Assembly: GCA_015680685.1 (NCBI GenBank)
Contig: MNCI01002242.1
Coordinates: 389,768-441,204 of the forward strand
Reading direction: 5' to 3'
DNA from: Gnetum montanum
Lineage: Eukaryota; Streptophyta; Gnetopsida; Gnetales; Gnetaceae
Length of the DNA: 51,437 nt
The translations under genes were made by a program, and so were the position numbers. The notes beneath the pieces are model-generated. The model was given only the letters and a program-made list of their open reading frames with translations. It did not search any database and was not told the DNA's origin. Shown here in pieces: positions 35,101 through 44,773 of the stretch; positions within the stretch are counted from its first letter, which is position 1; the number at the start of each line of letters is the position of its first letter.

Positions 35101-35427
35101 TATTTTGGTTTTGAGCTTATAGAAGTATCTTATTTTCCCTAAATATTGCCTGACGTCTTGAATGATTTGTTGATTTCTGTCTAATTCTTGTGAAGTTAAG
35201 CCCTTTTTTGTTTTCTCATATCTTTTTTGTTTCATAGAGAGCGCTGGCCATCTGAACAAATTCAAGAAACAATCTTTCAGCATCTTCAAGGCCGGGAATC
35301 ATACCTTGCAAGGCATTCTGCAATACAAAACTTTCAATTTTCTGATCCAGTTGATCTCCAGTTTAGGATAGCAGATGCTTTTACTAGTCACATCATATTA
35401 GACAAAAGTAGTGTCATTGTTGCACAG
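32188..35427 (+). CDS. F-box protein, FBX2/At5g21040-like, exons 1-2 (5' part only)
   Basis: F-box proteins are substrate receptors of SCF ubiquitin ligases. Coding exon 1 (32188-32372) starts at ATG 32188 (MELQQDYFNAKC) and encodes the F-box: ITELPLDALVHSFRRLDLRDL, then CNVAASCRFLKDVAYSDVIWDYHL. The donor is CTGAG|GTACTA and the acceptor TTTCATAG|AGAGCG (exon 2 from 35238). The join restores AG+A = Arg in frame (HL-R-ERWPSEQ). Exon 2 encodes RERWPSEQIQETIFQHLQG, ESYLARHSAIQNFQFSDPVDL, SHIILDKSSVIVAQ and ends at CACAG|GTGCAA (35427), phase 0, giving 125 codons so far. The wording after the F-box (RERWP, YLARHSA, DP, ILDK) matches the plant F-box/WD40 protein FBX2 as I remember it. WD40 exons should follow but are not found in the window. 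The upstream TTG at 32161 is not a plausible start. No stops or frameshifts, and CpG-rich around exon 1, so it may be a live gene with a very long second intron, or it may be broken downstream. Confidence 0.7.
34775..34935. repeat. Degenerate tandem repeat in intron 1
   Basis: About three units like ATGTAATACTAAATTATATT followed by CTATGACCTTCTAAGGCC recur about every 45-70 bp. Copies are diverged, so boundaries are approximate. Confidence 0.5.
35031..35050. repeat. (AT)n microsatellite
   Basis: Ten AT dinucleotides in intron 1, followed by further TA-rich sequence. Confidence 0.9.
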
Positions 35428-35927
35428 GTGCAATTTTTTGGTTCCCAGTTTTTTCTGTCTTGTCAGATATAAATTTTTTTATCTAAAGTTGATGGCTGGT
35501 TAAAGAATTTGTTTTTTTTCTGGTTACGTTTTTGTAATGTTATAACAAACACTGAAAATTCATTTATGTTTATAAATAGAACTATTGTAAAACAATTACA
35601 AAGCTATGAACTATGAAAGTTTTGTTTTAAAATCATGACCAGGACTTTTTATTCTGTGTTATTTGAAACCTATCCTTCATTGTGTTTGGGAATATGGGAG
35701 TGTCTGTCAAAACAAGTTTGGAAATGTTGGGTGTTTGTTGGGCATGTGTCTGGAATGCAGCAGGATTAGATATACAAAGATTTAAAAATATTTAGATATT
35801 CAGCTGCAGCCTTTGCTTGTGTTTGGAGGCCTTATGAACCCAGCATCAGCTACAGCTGTGTGATTAGGCACAGGTGTAGGTGGAGAAATAGAACCAAGCT
35901 CTCTCCACACACCACACCTTCGCCACC

Positions 35928-36025
35928 CCGCCCCCCCCTCCCCCCCCTTTTCCCCAACCCGGCCCCAGAAACAAACAAACCAAAAAAAAAAAAAAAAAAA
36001 AAAAAANAAAAAAAAAAAAAAAAAA
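35928..36025. repeat. C-rich tract followed by long poly(A) with one undetermined base
   Basis: Runs of C (35928-35965) lead into about 43 A residues (35982-36025), interrupted by an N at 36007. It could be the tail of a retroposed sequence on the plus strand; no target duplication is evident. The N and homopolymer mean exact length is unreliable. Open frames across it (poly-Lys or poly-Phe) are artefacts. Confidence 0.7.
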
Positions 36026-36156
36026 CACAAAAATCAAGTTGATGGAGAACATTCCCTAAAAATGTTCCTGCTGTTTTCCTACTTCCAAAAATGCATTTCC
36101 ATTCTCGAAATGCACAAATGTGCAAATTTTTCCAGTAATGCATTCCCATGAAGCAT

Positions 36157-36815
36157 GATATTTTTTTTTTTTTTGGGGGCAAAACGGTCAGGTAATTGTA
36201 TTAAAGAAAAAACCAAAAAGCCAGACAAACAGGGGATTAAACGCCACAGACCCCCCTCGGATGGGGGAGGAAAAACCCACTTAAACAACAAACAACAGAA
36301 ACAAAACCAGACGTTTGAAGCAACTTTCCACCAGCCCTCCCCACAAAATTTGGCTCCTCCCTAGGCCCTGTCAGCTGATACATTCAAAGCCAAAAAAAAC
36401 CCAAAATCCTAACAGGGCATCCATGTTCCATTTTGGTGAAAGCAGTCACGTAGGTGAACGTGTGTTACATGGGCAATTAGCCCGTTCCTGCCTGTACTGG
36501 GAGTCCAAGACCTCCCTAAGCTTTTCAGTAGCAATGAAGCCAACCACTTCCTGAAACTCCTTATATCGCTGCTCTTGTTGTCTTTGAGCCTCTTCAGAAC
36601 CAGCTTTGTTTGGGTGGAATCTGGCTGAAACCCTCCGAATATGTCCTCTGAGGTCAAGCCAGGAAATATTGCAACCAATCTCCATCACTTCATACAGACA
36701 GCACCCAGACTGAAACCACCTGTGGACACTCATAGAATGGGCAGCCAGCTGCTGCTTCATTAACTGCTCTTCCTTCCGGGCCACTTTTGCCCTCTGAGCC
36801 TCAGCCAACTCATTT
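36157..36815 (-). pseudogene. 5'-truncated LINE tail (copy 1): coiled-coil end plus J-domain, 3' UTR, poly(A)
   Basis: On the minus strand an intact frame (36808-36446) begins AEAQRAKVARKEEQLMKQQLAAH (end of a coiled coil), then VHRWFQSGCCLYEVMEI. The J-domain-like block has WLDLRGHIRRVSARFHPNK (helix II and HPN at 36616-36608) and QEQRYKEFQEVVGFIATEKLREVLDS (helices III-IV). The YEV start, basic helix II, HPx loop, KEF.EV and R.xLDS end are DnaJ hallmarks; the catalytic Asp of HPD is Asn here. A 3' UTR of about 270 bp and a poly(A) (T-run at 36159-36174 on the plus strand) follow. The order coiled coil then J matches LINE copy 3, so this is a LINE 3' end rather than a host DnaJ gene. It lies in the presumed second intron of the F-box gene. 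Confidence 0.7.
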
Positions 36816-37272
36816 CAGCATTCAGCAAATTTTTACCTCATTGGTATCATTTCAACTTAATGGTTTAGTGGATTTTTTAATATCATTTAGATTCATTTAT
36901 TTTTTCATAATCAGATACCTAAGCAATTTAAAGTTTTGTATACAACACTTATAAATCCTCATATTCCAAGAGAGCTTAGGCCACTGTGTGACAGCCACTT
37001 GATGTGTCATCAGAAGTGCTAAGAATGCTCAAATTTTAACATGTCAGGCACATCCAGCAACTGCCTTATGGTGTTCTTTGTGATAAAGCCTTCCATTCAT
37101 GTTAATGAAATCTTTTAACATTCAACAAAAAGGTTAAGAAAAGCTTGTTTAGCTTCAGTGGGATCTATTGATGACATTATTTTTCCATGACATTCATCAG
37201 GTTGGTTAATGCTGGTGATTTTGGGTCATTGTGGTGAAAATGTGAAGACATGATCGCAAAGCAAACACTTTA

Positions 37273-37510
37273 GGGTGTGTTTGGTTGTTTGTATTGATAT
37301 GTATGCTGAGTCAGGAGATTCTGAATCTGGAGAGATTGCACCCTCCAAGGTTAAATCACCAAGGGTTTAAAAGCCAATGGAAAAAGGTGTATCAAGCAGC
37401 TCACACAGCAATCCAGGGATTAACTTGGGCAGAACCAAACATGTTTTTTTTATTTAAACAGTGGACTCCGCATATATTCAGTTTGTGAATTTACACAACC
37501 AAACACACCC
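37273..37510. mobile_element. MITE with 16-bp perfect terminal inverted repeats
   Basis: Left end GGGTGTGTTTGGTTGT (37273-37288) is the exact reverse complement of the right end (37495-37510). The element is 238 bp with no coding capacity. GGGTGTGTTTGG ends occur in plant hAT- and PIF-type MITEs. The flanks (CACTTTA left, GTCAGGA right) show no duplication, so the superfamily is unassigned. Confidence 0.7.
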
Positions 37511-38337
37511 GTCAGGAACTGTAATTTTCATTTCTCTTTGAATGAGGTGTGAAGTTTGATAAACTGAGAAATGTTTTGTAGGTGATGTCGGCACAAAATG
37601 AGGTGCACAAAATGATGTAGGCATTAGGATGGATGAAGAAGTTGGAGATGTCAGCAATAACAATACCTTTACTATACTTGCCTTGCAGTAGTGGTCAAAA
37701 TTCACTGGCTGTGTGGTGGCCATCCCAACAATAATTATGGAGGATGTCTTTTCCTACAGTCCAATTTATTCGAATTTATAGATGTAAATCAGAAATGGTT
37801 GTGTTATAGAATATCACATATAAGTTACAGAGGATCAGTATAAATACAATTTAAGAGCTGCAAATTTCAAGACTTTTGCCACTTGTAGGGACTGAAATCT
37901 TGACCTTTGCTGTATATCTTGGCAATCTCCAACATCCTCTATATACAATTCTGACACAAACCTTCATAGCACATATTCTGTTCTTACCTCAATAGCTGTA
38001 TGCCTTTAACTAGATAACAACGCAACAATGCATGAATCTTACCTCTCATTCTAGACTCTAGATTGGTGTAATTTCTATTGTTTTGATCTGTAATAGCACC
38101 AAAAAGATAAAATAAAAGAGCAAACAAAAGCACATACATACCAAGAGATTTATGTGGTTTAGCCAGCCTGCCCCTCAGGAAGCAGTAGATAGCTATTATT
38201 ATGTCAACTTCAAGTTCTCCAATGAATGTCAAGTAGAAAGCATCAGCTGTACTGTTTCAATCTCTCTCAGAAATAACTCATTAATTTAAACAATGCTAAA
38301 GCTATTACCCCAAAGAAACACTAAATCTAATATACAG
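37511..38337. other. Non-coding, no feature recognised
   Basis: Probable intronic sequence of the F-box gene. No WD40-type exon, transposon ORF or repeat array is seen. The minus frames at 37478-37723 and 37984-38232 carry no domain. Confidence 0.5.
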
Positions 38338-40350
38338 TTTTTTTGAGAAATGGTCGAGATTTATTAAAAACTGCCAAATATGTACAAAGTAGCCTAGAAG
38401 GGCCAGCAGCAATCAGAAAACACTGAAAAACCTAGCAGTTCCTAACACCCAAGAACCCAGTCCCTTCCAAACCCTAGGACCCCAAAATGATCCGCACCAA
38501 AAAAGAGGCAGAATCCCTTATCCCAAGATTCAAACTCTTAGTCATAAAAGTCAGTTGACAACCCAATAACAGATGCCAGATAGCCTCATCCACCCCAAAC
38601 CCGTGAACATCAAGAGCCTTTTTAGGAGGCCCATGCATTTGCAATTCTTGCATTCCTAACAATGATAGTTCTGTAGGTGCCCCCCATGTCCCTTTGCACC
38701 CACAAGGCCATGGCCTCTTAAAAAGGGCCTACCCTCTATGGCTTTCCTAGCTCACTCCACCTTGTCCCCTTGCCTGTCCAACCCAAGTACATGTGTTAGT
38801 AGCGAGAGCGCTATCTAGCTATAGTTGGAGCAAAGCAACCTCAAAAAAATCCCTTTCTTGCATCCGTTTGGTCTCTTGCTCCCTTGCTAACTGCTGCTGC
38901 TCCTCCTGCTCCATGTCCTCCCGTATTTGTATTCGTAATTTGTTGATAAGCAATGTCCTGGCTGATTCTTCTTGTATCTGTCGACGCTTGCTAATTTACT
39001 CTTCCAGCTTAGCCTGTTATAGTGTAGCTAGGGTAGTAACCTGCTTCAAATCTTCATCCTGTGCAGTCCATCTAGCCTCCCAGAGGGCTCGCTCCTCCAC
39101 CTTAGTGTGCGTGACAACCTCTTCCATAGCCTTCTGAATTTGGGTTTGAAGCTTAGCTTGAGAGTAAGCTATTGTTTCTTGCTCTTGTCCCTTGGAGTTA
39201 ATTTGCCCTTGTTGTGCCACATCCGTCGGCAACCCGGCCATCTCCCATGCCGACTCCCACCAAAGCATCGGGTTAGGCATCCACGTTGCCCCCAACCTTG
39301 ATGTGGAGCTCAACGTCCCAGAACGATTTAGTCTTCTAGTATATACAAACTTGGGTTCTGACCTCGGCACACATGGTAGCAATGGCATCTTGGTCCTTCA
39401 CAAGGCCAGAATAAGATTAGAGTGGTGCCCATTACGCTTTCGTCAAAGCTCCGCAAGAAAGTACCAAGGTAGATTAACCAAATAACCATGCTGCATACAA
39501 CTCATAAAAGCAAAATGGATGCCTAGCAGCTTAGCTGATTTGTCAGAATGGATTAGGAATCTTTCAATTAGCCCCATTGCCTTTTGCCAAATTTGTGGCA
39601 ACGTGGACTTCGGCACATGTTTGCTTGTCGTTTTCAGTATTGCCCATCTGAAAAAGCATTTTGCATGTTCAAGAGTGTGCAAGATGGGGGGAATAATTTC
39701 TCCCTTTGCAGGGACCCCTAAGGACATTACCAATGTTGGCTTTGTGAGCATAATCTTCATGCCTTGAAATGTCGTCTCCTCTCCCACCCAATTGGTAAAG
39801 AAAGAGCTATCAACTAGCTTGGGGTCGCCTTCAAGCTTGGGCATAAGCTCAACCCATTCTATATGCTCCACCATCTAATACAGTGGCTTATTTGCCTAGA
39901 ATGTGGCAGCAAAGGGCTCAAATAGGTGCACCAGGTCCATATTAACTGAAGTCTCCCACCACAATCAGGCCCTAGTTGTAGCAACCAGCATTGGCGGAGG
40001 AAGGTGTTGGGCCCTGAAAATTAAATTATTTCTTGTTTTCCATAAAAGCCACAACATTACAACTGCTTTTGAATCACCATTTAGGTTGATTGATGATGAT
40101 ATCCCGACCACTTGCCAAGTGTCCCGTGAATAGGGCATGATTTACCGTTTTGGGCACATTCAGACAAATTGGCAGAGAGGATTAATGCCTAACCTTGCAC
40201 TCTGAGAACAATTTGCATCGAGAGCGTGGTCTGCTTAATGAGCCAAAGGAAAACTTTCATCTTTTCAGGCAACCTACCCTTCCAGATGGTCTTCCATCCA
40301 AGAGTTGTGGGATACTTCACAGTAACAATATCTATGGGAGGTTTTCCCAA
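38338..40350 (-). pseudogene. 5'-truncated LINE (copy 2a): zf-RVT, X domain, coiled coil, poly(A)
   Basis: Minus strand. At 40300-40195 TIWKGRLPEKMKVFLWLIKQ is the start of zf-RVT, the zinc-binding-like region at the end of plant LINE ORF2. After a frame change, VVMLWLLWKTRNNLIFRAQHLPPPMLV (zf-RVT C-terminus) runs in one frame into domain X (39874-39443: LVDSSFFTNWVGEETTFQGMKI, LVMSLGVPAKGEIIPPIL, GIHFAFMSCMQHGYLVNLPWYFLAEL). The same frame continues through a linker into the coiled coil (39290-38800: KLQTQIQKAMEEVV, RTLLINKLRIQIREDMEQEEQQQ). It is interrupted only by stops. So X and the coiled coil are one chain with the zf-RVT end. The J-domain seen in copies 1 and 3 is not recognisable; the tail to the poly(A) (T-run 38338-38344) is different or too decayed. 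Confidence 0.75.
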
Positions 40351-40355
40351 GAGTC

Positions 40356-42770
40356 TTTTTTTTTTTTTGAAATAATTTTGGGCGTGAAAATAAATTAAAC
40401 AGAGTATGTACAACATTTGAACTTCAAAAAGAGGGAGAGAGAATCTCCCCTTATCCCAAAATGGGGAATGATTCCACACCACACCCCCCCACACACGCCG
40501 CCGCCCAACACCCACCCGCCCCCCCCACAAATCCCCTCCAGGGATTCAGGACAAAAATGCTAGTACCAAGAACTAACAAAAACCAAACTTAAACTAGACA
40601 AAGTCTAGACCAAAAGCTCCCACTCTAATCCAAACAAACAAAAGCAACAAACACCTAAAGATGTAACAGCAGCATCGAACATCTGTAGTAGTGCCTCTCC
40701 TAGCAATGCCTGGTAGGAGCCCTAGTACTTGATAAATCCTTCTCTTTACTTGATTGTTACTAACCTAGACCCGATCAATCCATGACAACACCCAATCTTT
40801 GCCTTGACGCTAATTGCTCCATATGACTTTGTAGTCCTCAATATCCATATTGATGAGCTCATGTTCCTTGAGGAATGCCTGGAACTCTTGACATCTTGGA
40901 GGATCCACATTGTCACCTTTGGACTTCTTCCATGGATACAACTTTTGATTGAAATCTCCGATTAGAACCCATTGTCTCTGATTGGGGACCACTTGCACCA
41001 ACCATATGAGCTATTGTAAATGAATCTCCCAATTCTAGGCTTCATAAACATTAGTGAGCCAGATACCTTTTGGCACAACAAGGTCTATAATGCTCCAAGT
41101 GGATGCTTTGGCTAAAGTGATAGGCAATTGGGCAAGAATGGCTAGCCCCCTTGCCCTACTCTAGCAAGGAACCATCTGTGTTTTCTAGCCCTCCGACTTC
41201 AAGATATGAGATTCCGTTTATTGCAGTTTTCTTTCCTACAAGCATACCACATCACATCCTTCATTCCAAATAATTTCTTTCAAGGTATTTTGTTCATAGG
41301 GCATATCCTGACCCCTAAAATTCCATGACAAAATCTTCATGGTATATTGGACGATTGTTCTTTGTAGACCTCTTTCTAGGTCTATTGACATCCCAAATCA
41401 AGTTCTAACTGCATTTTCTTACTTTTGGCAACTAGTGTGTTGGGGCAACTAGTTTTCTTGATACTTGGTGAGACCAGAAATGCTCCCATCAGAATTTTTG
41501 TATTTTCCTTGTGTGTTAGTACAATCTCCTGCATTTGGGGTTTCAATGATCCCCATATGGTAGATACCCAACTCCCCAATGGTGGGAGCTCACCACCACC
41601 ATTCATCTTGGTGGCCTATAGTGCTGCAGGCATACTACCATGGCCCTTTTTTGGGGGCTAGGGTTGAGTTACCGTCCACCAAGTCTAGCTTTGATCAGCG
41701 GGGGGTTGCCTTTTTCTTAGAGACTCACACCCTGCTTCCCTATATTCTCTAGATCTTGTGGGCTCTGGGATGAGGTGGCCTTTCTTGCCAACCTTATACC
41801 AACCCAATTCCACCTTTTTTTGGTTGCTAAGCCTTGGATTGGACCTTGCAAGCAGCAGGCAGGTGACCTGCCTTTTCGTAGATGGTACACTTGCCGCCTA
41901 TACTCTGTGCAGAAATTTTGGTATAATCAATGTTCTCATATTCTATTCAAATCCTTTCCTTGCCTAAGGGAAGATCCAGGATCACTTCATGCACTAAGTC
42001 TTTTGATGAAAGTGACCACCATATGTAGAAACGTGCGAACCCCATTTGCTCTATTGAGCTCGTGAACTTGTCAAATGTGATAAACTTGCCAAAGAACCCT
42101 GCAAAGGTTTCCAAAATTCATTTGTCCACATTTCCCAGGGGAAGCTAGATGCCTTGACCCACACAGGTGCCCTGGTGAAAAGGTCTTTGTCCTTGTGGGC
42201 CCTCGGCCTCCATGGAATCAATGCCAACCCATGAGCTCCATAGAACCACAATCCTTCCCACAAGGATTCTATCACGGTCCTTGGTGGACGAAAAAATGAA
42301 AAGCAACAAGTCCTTAGAGGTTGTGGACCTCAACGTCAATCAAACCACACGTAGTTTGAGCCCATTTCTCTACTAAGTCCATCCTAGGTTTGGCCCTGCT
42401 TGACACAAATTTTCCCATCAGGCTCAGCTCCATTGTCCTAACTCGATTAGAGGGAGGACACCACACTTGGAGCCGCATAAGACCTTCCTGCCTAGAATAG
42501 GCCTTGATGCCTCCATCCCCTAGTTGTCAGCCCCCACTTTGTTGCCAAATGTCGGGCTTTCCTCTGTCTCCTCCACTGCGAGACCATCCATAGTATCCCT
42601 CAATGGGCTCTCTCTGAGACGTGTCCCACTGGTGTCGGCCCTTCCCACATCCGTGCCTGCATCTGCCTCCATTCTTGCATTCCTGATCATGCTTGCTCTT
42701 GCACCTCTGATTGTACCGAATCCTGCACTTGCTCCTGCTCCCATTTCAAAATATCAGTCCATCTAATATG
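40356..42770 (-). pseudogene. LINE (copy 2b): ORF1 and APE endonuclease joined to a 3' UTR and poly(A); RT missing
   Basis: Minus strand. ORF1 starts near 42744 (Ala/Gly-rich MGAGASAGFG...) and contains a DUF4283-like block (LLLFIFSSTKDRDRILVGRIVVLWSSW, then FPWEMW and EILETFAGFFGK-like, 42330-42060), typical of plant L1 ORF1. ORF2 starts near 41340 (MKILSWNFRG, the usual APE start) with APVWLT.NVYEA-like and the endonuclease motif IGDFNQ (40959-40948). Then RT is absent: from about 40740 there is non-coding sequence with a G-rich stretch, ending in a T-run at 40356-40368 (poly(A) of this element). This is an internally deleted copy. Copy 2a begins directly beyond the poly(A). Confidence 0.7.
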
Positions 42771-42789
42771 CATTTTTACTTCAAGGTGA

Positions 42790-42988
42790 TTTTCTAAAGA
42801 AGTTTCAAGGCAAAATTTTTGCCATCGACATATCTTTGGACCTTATTCTGCTACTTAAACTCCAACAATGGTATTAGAAAATTACTTTGAAGAAATTTTA
42901 TAATACCATTGTTAGAGTTTGAGTTGTAGAATAAGGTCCCCAAGATACATTGATGGCAAAAATTTTACCTTGAAGCTCCTTCAGAAAA
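42790..42988. repeat. Long inverted repeat (hairpin), about 94-bp arms, 10-nt loop
   Basis: Left arm 42790-42883 and right arm 42894-42988 are near-perfect reverse complements (TTTCTAAAGAAGTTTCAAGG against CTTGAAGCTCCTTCAGAAA; ACCTTATTCT against AGAATAAGGT). Each arm contains CTCYAACA followed by ATGGTATTA. In the right arm the TGTTA at 42910 is the end of the copia LTR, and ATGGTATTA resembles a tRNA-Met PBS start. The hairpin thus looks like two LTR-end/PBS junctions facing each other. Confidence 0.8.
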
Positions 42989-42992
42989 TTGA

Positions 42993-43388
42993 CCACAGGC
43001 TAGACCACGAGTTCTAGGCAGGTCAATCCACCATGGGTCATGGTGAACAACAAATAGAGAAAAAATTAACTTTGAGGATACAATGGGTCATGGTCTAAGA
43101 CCATGAGGTTGCAATGAATCATGGTTGATACAAAAATGTTGCTATGAATTACTAAGGTTGAAATGGAGGTTGTGGTGGTTTAAAAGGCAGACCATGAGTT
43201 GACCATAGGTCGTGGTTTGTAGAAAACAAATAACCACGAGCTAATCATGGGGCATGGTCTATAGAAAAGAAAGAACCATGAGCTGACTACAGGTTGTGGT
43301 CAAAATGCAGGTGACCATGAGTCGTGGTCTTGGAGGTAGGCCATCCATGAGTCATGCTCTGACTAAAATTGCAAACTGAGATCACCAC
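42993..43388. repeat. Degenerate minisatellite with ACCATGAGT/GTCGTGGT words
   Basis: About a dozen spaced words such as GACCACGAGTT, GGTCATGGTC, ACCATGAGTTGACCATAGG and GTCGTGGTC recur in direct and inverted form. They continue at 45661-45700 beyond the LINE, so the array belongs to the LTR and predates the insertion. Inverted word pairs could fold into short hairpins. Confidence 0.65.
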
Positions 43389-43440
43389 AAGTCATGGTGA
43401 AACCCACTTGGTCAACTGGGAACAGGTTGTGTGGCCTCGT

Positions 43441-44560
43441 AACGTGGGGGGGCTAGGCATCACGTCGTTCGAGGACGAGCTGATGCTTGGGCAACAACGG
43501 TTGATGCTTCGTTTCACGCGCTCACCTGGGGAGCCGATCTAGTGGATCCGTGTCATGAATGCGAAGTATCGACGTTGGGAGGCGGGGGCGTGCGATTCTA
43601 GGCCTTGGCAGGCGCTCTGCCGCCACGCGCGTGTGATGCAGACAATGGGGTGGTTGGAACTCGAGCTATGTCGGTTGCTGGCGGCCAGGTACCCACAAGT
43701 GGCAGGCTGGCAGTAGATTTGGTAGGGGTGGCTCCCTGAGAAGATCAAGATCTTCCTTTGGTTAATGCGATAGGACGTGCTGCCAGTTCGTGCATTTCTG
43801 TGCAGATGCGGCCTCGTTCAGGACGACACTTGTCCCCGGTGCAGCGTTGAGCCCGAGACAGTCCGACACTTCATTCTTGATTGTGCCTACATGTGCACCA
43901 TGTGGCATGCGGCGGGGGGGACCCCCCTGATGCGCCTCACCGATGATTCTTGGGCCACACTACTTTTATGGGTAGCGTGGAAAGCAAAAAACTGCACTGT
44001 TTTTCACTAGGTCAGGCTGTGCCCCCCCCACGGTTGGTTTCCCAAGCTCTTTGCGCGTGGAACAAAATCAAGGCGGCGATGGGAGTCACATCGACTTTCG
44101 AACTTGACTGCGCCGCGTTCCAAGCGGACGAAGGACTTTGGCAGATGGTGGAACAGTGTGGCTGGTGTGACCCTTTGCAGCGGCTGGTCGAGGACCCAGA
44201 TCTTGTAGATGATGCGTTCTTCGCTAACTGGCACAACGACTGGACCTACTTTCGAGGGCGTGAGGTTCCCATCATGGAATCCTCAATCGCCAGTTGTCTG
44301 GGGGCCCAGGCCACGGACGAGGTCATCTTACCTTCCACACGTGGTTTGCAGGATGCGAAATTATTTTTTGAAGGGTCGGTGCCACGCACGCAAAGCCGAC
44401 AGGTGCCCAGATCCGCTTTGCCCTGAATCTGGGCCTGAGCGGCAGATCTTGTGGATAGATTTTTTGTCCAGTCTGGCAACGGATCTAAGCTCCAGGGCAT
44501 CCACTTTGCCTTTCTCTGTTGCCTGAAATTTGGGTGCTAGGTTAACTTATCCCAATTTTT
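43441..44560 (+). pseudogene. LINE copy 3: ORF2 C-terminus (post-RT, zf-RVT) and domain X
   Basis: One frame from about 43444 (GITSFEDELMLGQQRLMLRF) through GWLPEKIKIFLWLMR and LPVRAFLCRCGLVQDDTCPRCSVEPETVRHFILDC to LLLWVAWKAKNCTVFH (about 44005) is the standard plant LINE region after RT, with the zf-RVT cysteines and histidine visible. Stops in it (43540, 43714, 43723, 43771) are all TAG. After a frameshift near the C-run at 44024, domain X follows: AVPPPRLVSQALCAWNKIKAAMG, DPDLVDDAFFANWHNDWTYFRG, MESSIASCLGAQATDEVILP, then with two TGA stops LVDRFFVQSGNGSKLQGIHFAFLCCLKFG. X aligns throughout with copy 2a. Function of X is unknown. Confidence 0.75.
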
Positions 44561-44773
44561 CCTGGTGGCCCTTCAACTTCAGCGACGTGGCCGTCATTCG
44601 GGGTTAATTTTGGCCTTGTGGCGGGGGGCAGAGGGGGAGAAAAACCCCTCGACTTCGCAGGGTGCCCCCCCGCGGGGGGCTCCCCCTTTTGGACCTGCAG
44701 CTTTGGTTAGGCGGGGGAACCTCTGGACCCTCTCGGCAATGACCTACACAAGGAAGCAGCGTAGCCTGCGGGA

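Larger units (their letters stand above)
32373..35237 (+). other. Intron 1 of the F-box gene (2865 bp)
   Basis: GT...AG intron with a pyrimidine-rich acceptor (TTTTTTGTTTCATAG). It contains no recognised transposon ORF. Noted inside: a degenerate tandem repeat at 34775-34935 and an AT microsatellite at 35031-35050. The unusual length for a plant intron fits a large genome. Confidence 0.65.

Noticed and set aside
35800-36182. Open frames across the C-rich and poly(A) tract
   Set aside because: They are poly-Phe or poly-Lys products of homopolymers and include an N; no domain.
36446-36808. A host DnaJ-type or auxilin-like gene or pseudogene
   Set aside because: The same coiled coil then J order follows zf-RVT and X in LINE copy 3, and this copy ends in a 3' UTR with poly(A) in a LINE-rich region. 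A LINE tail explains it better.
36157-36830. Target duplication around LINE copy 1
   Set aside because: AAATTTTT and GCAT words occur on both sides but are not adjacent to the ends, so they are not convincing.
43990-44050. Programmed frameshift between zf-RVT and domain X
   Set aside because: In copy 3 the frame changes after the WKAKNCTVFH segment, but in copy 2a the equivalent segment (WKTRNNLIF) is already in the X frame. The break points differ, so they look like random indels, here near a C-run.
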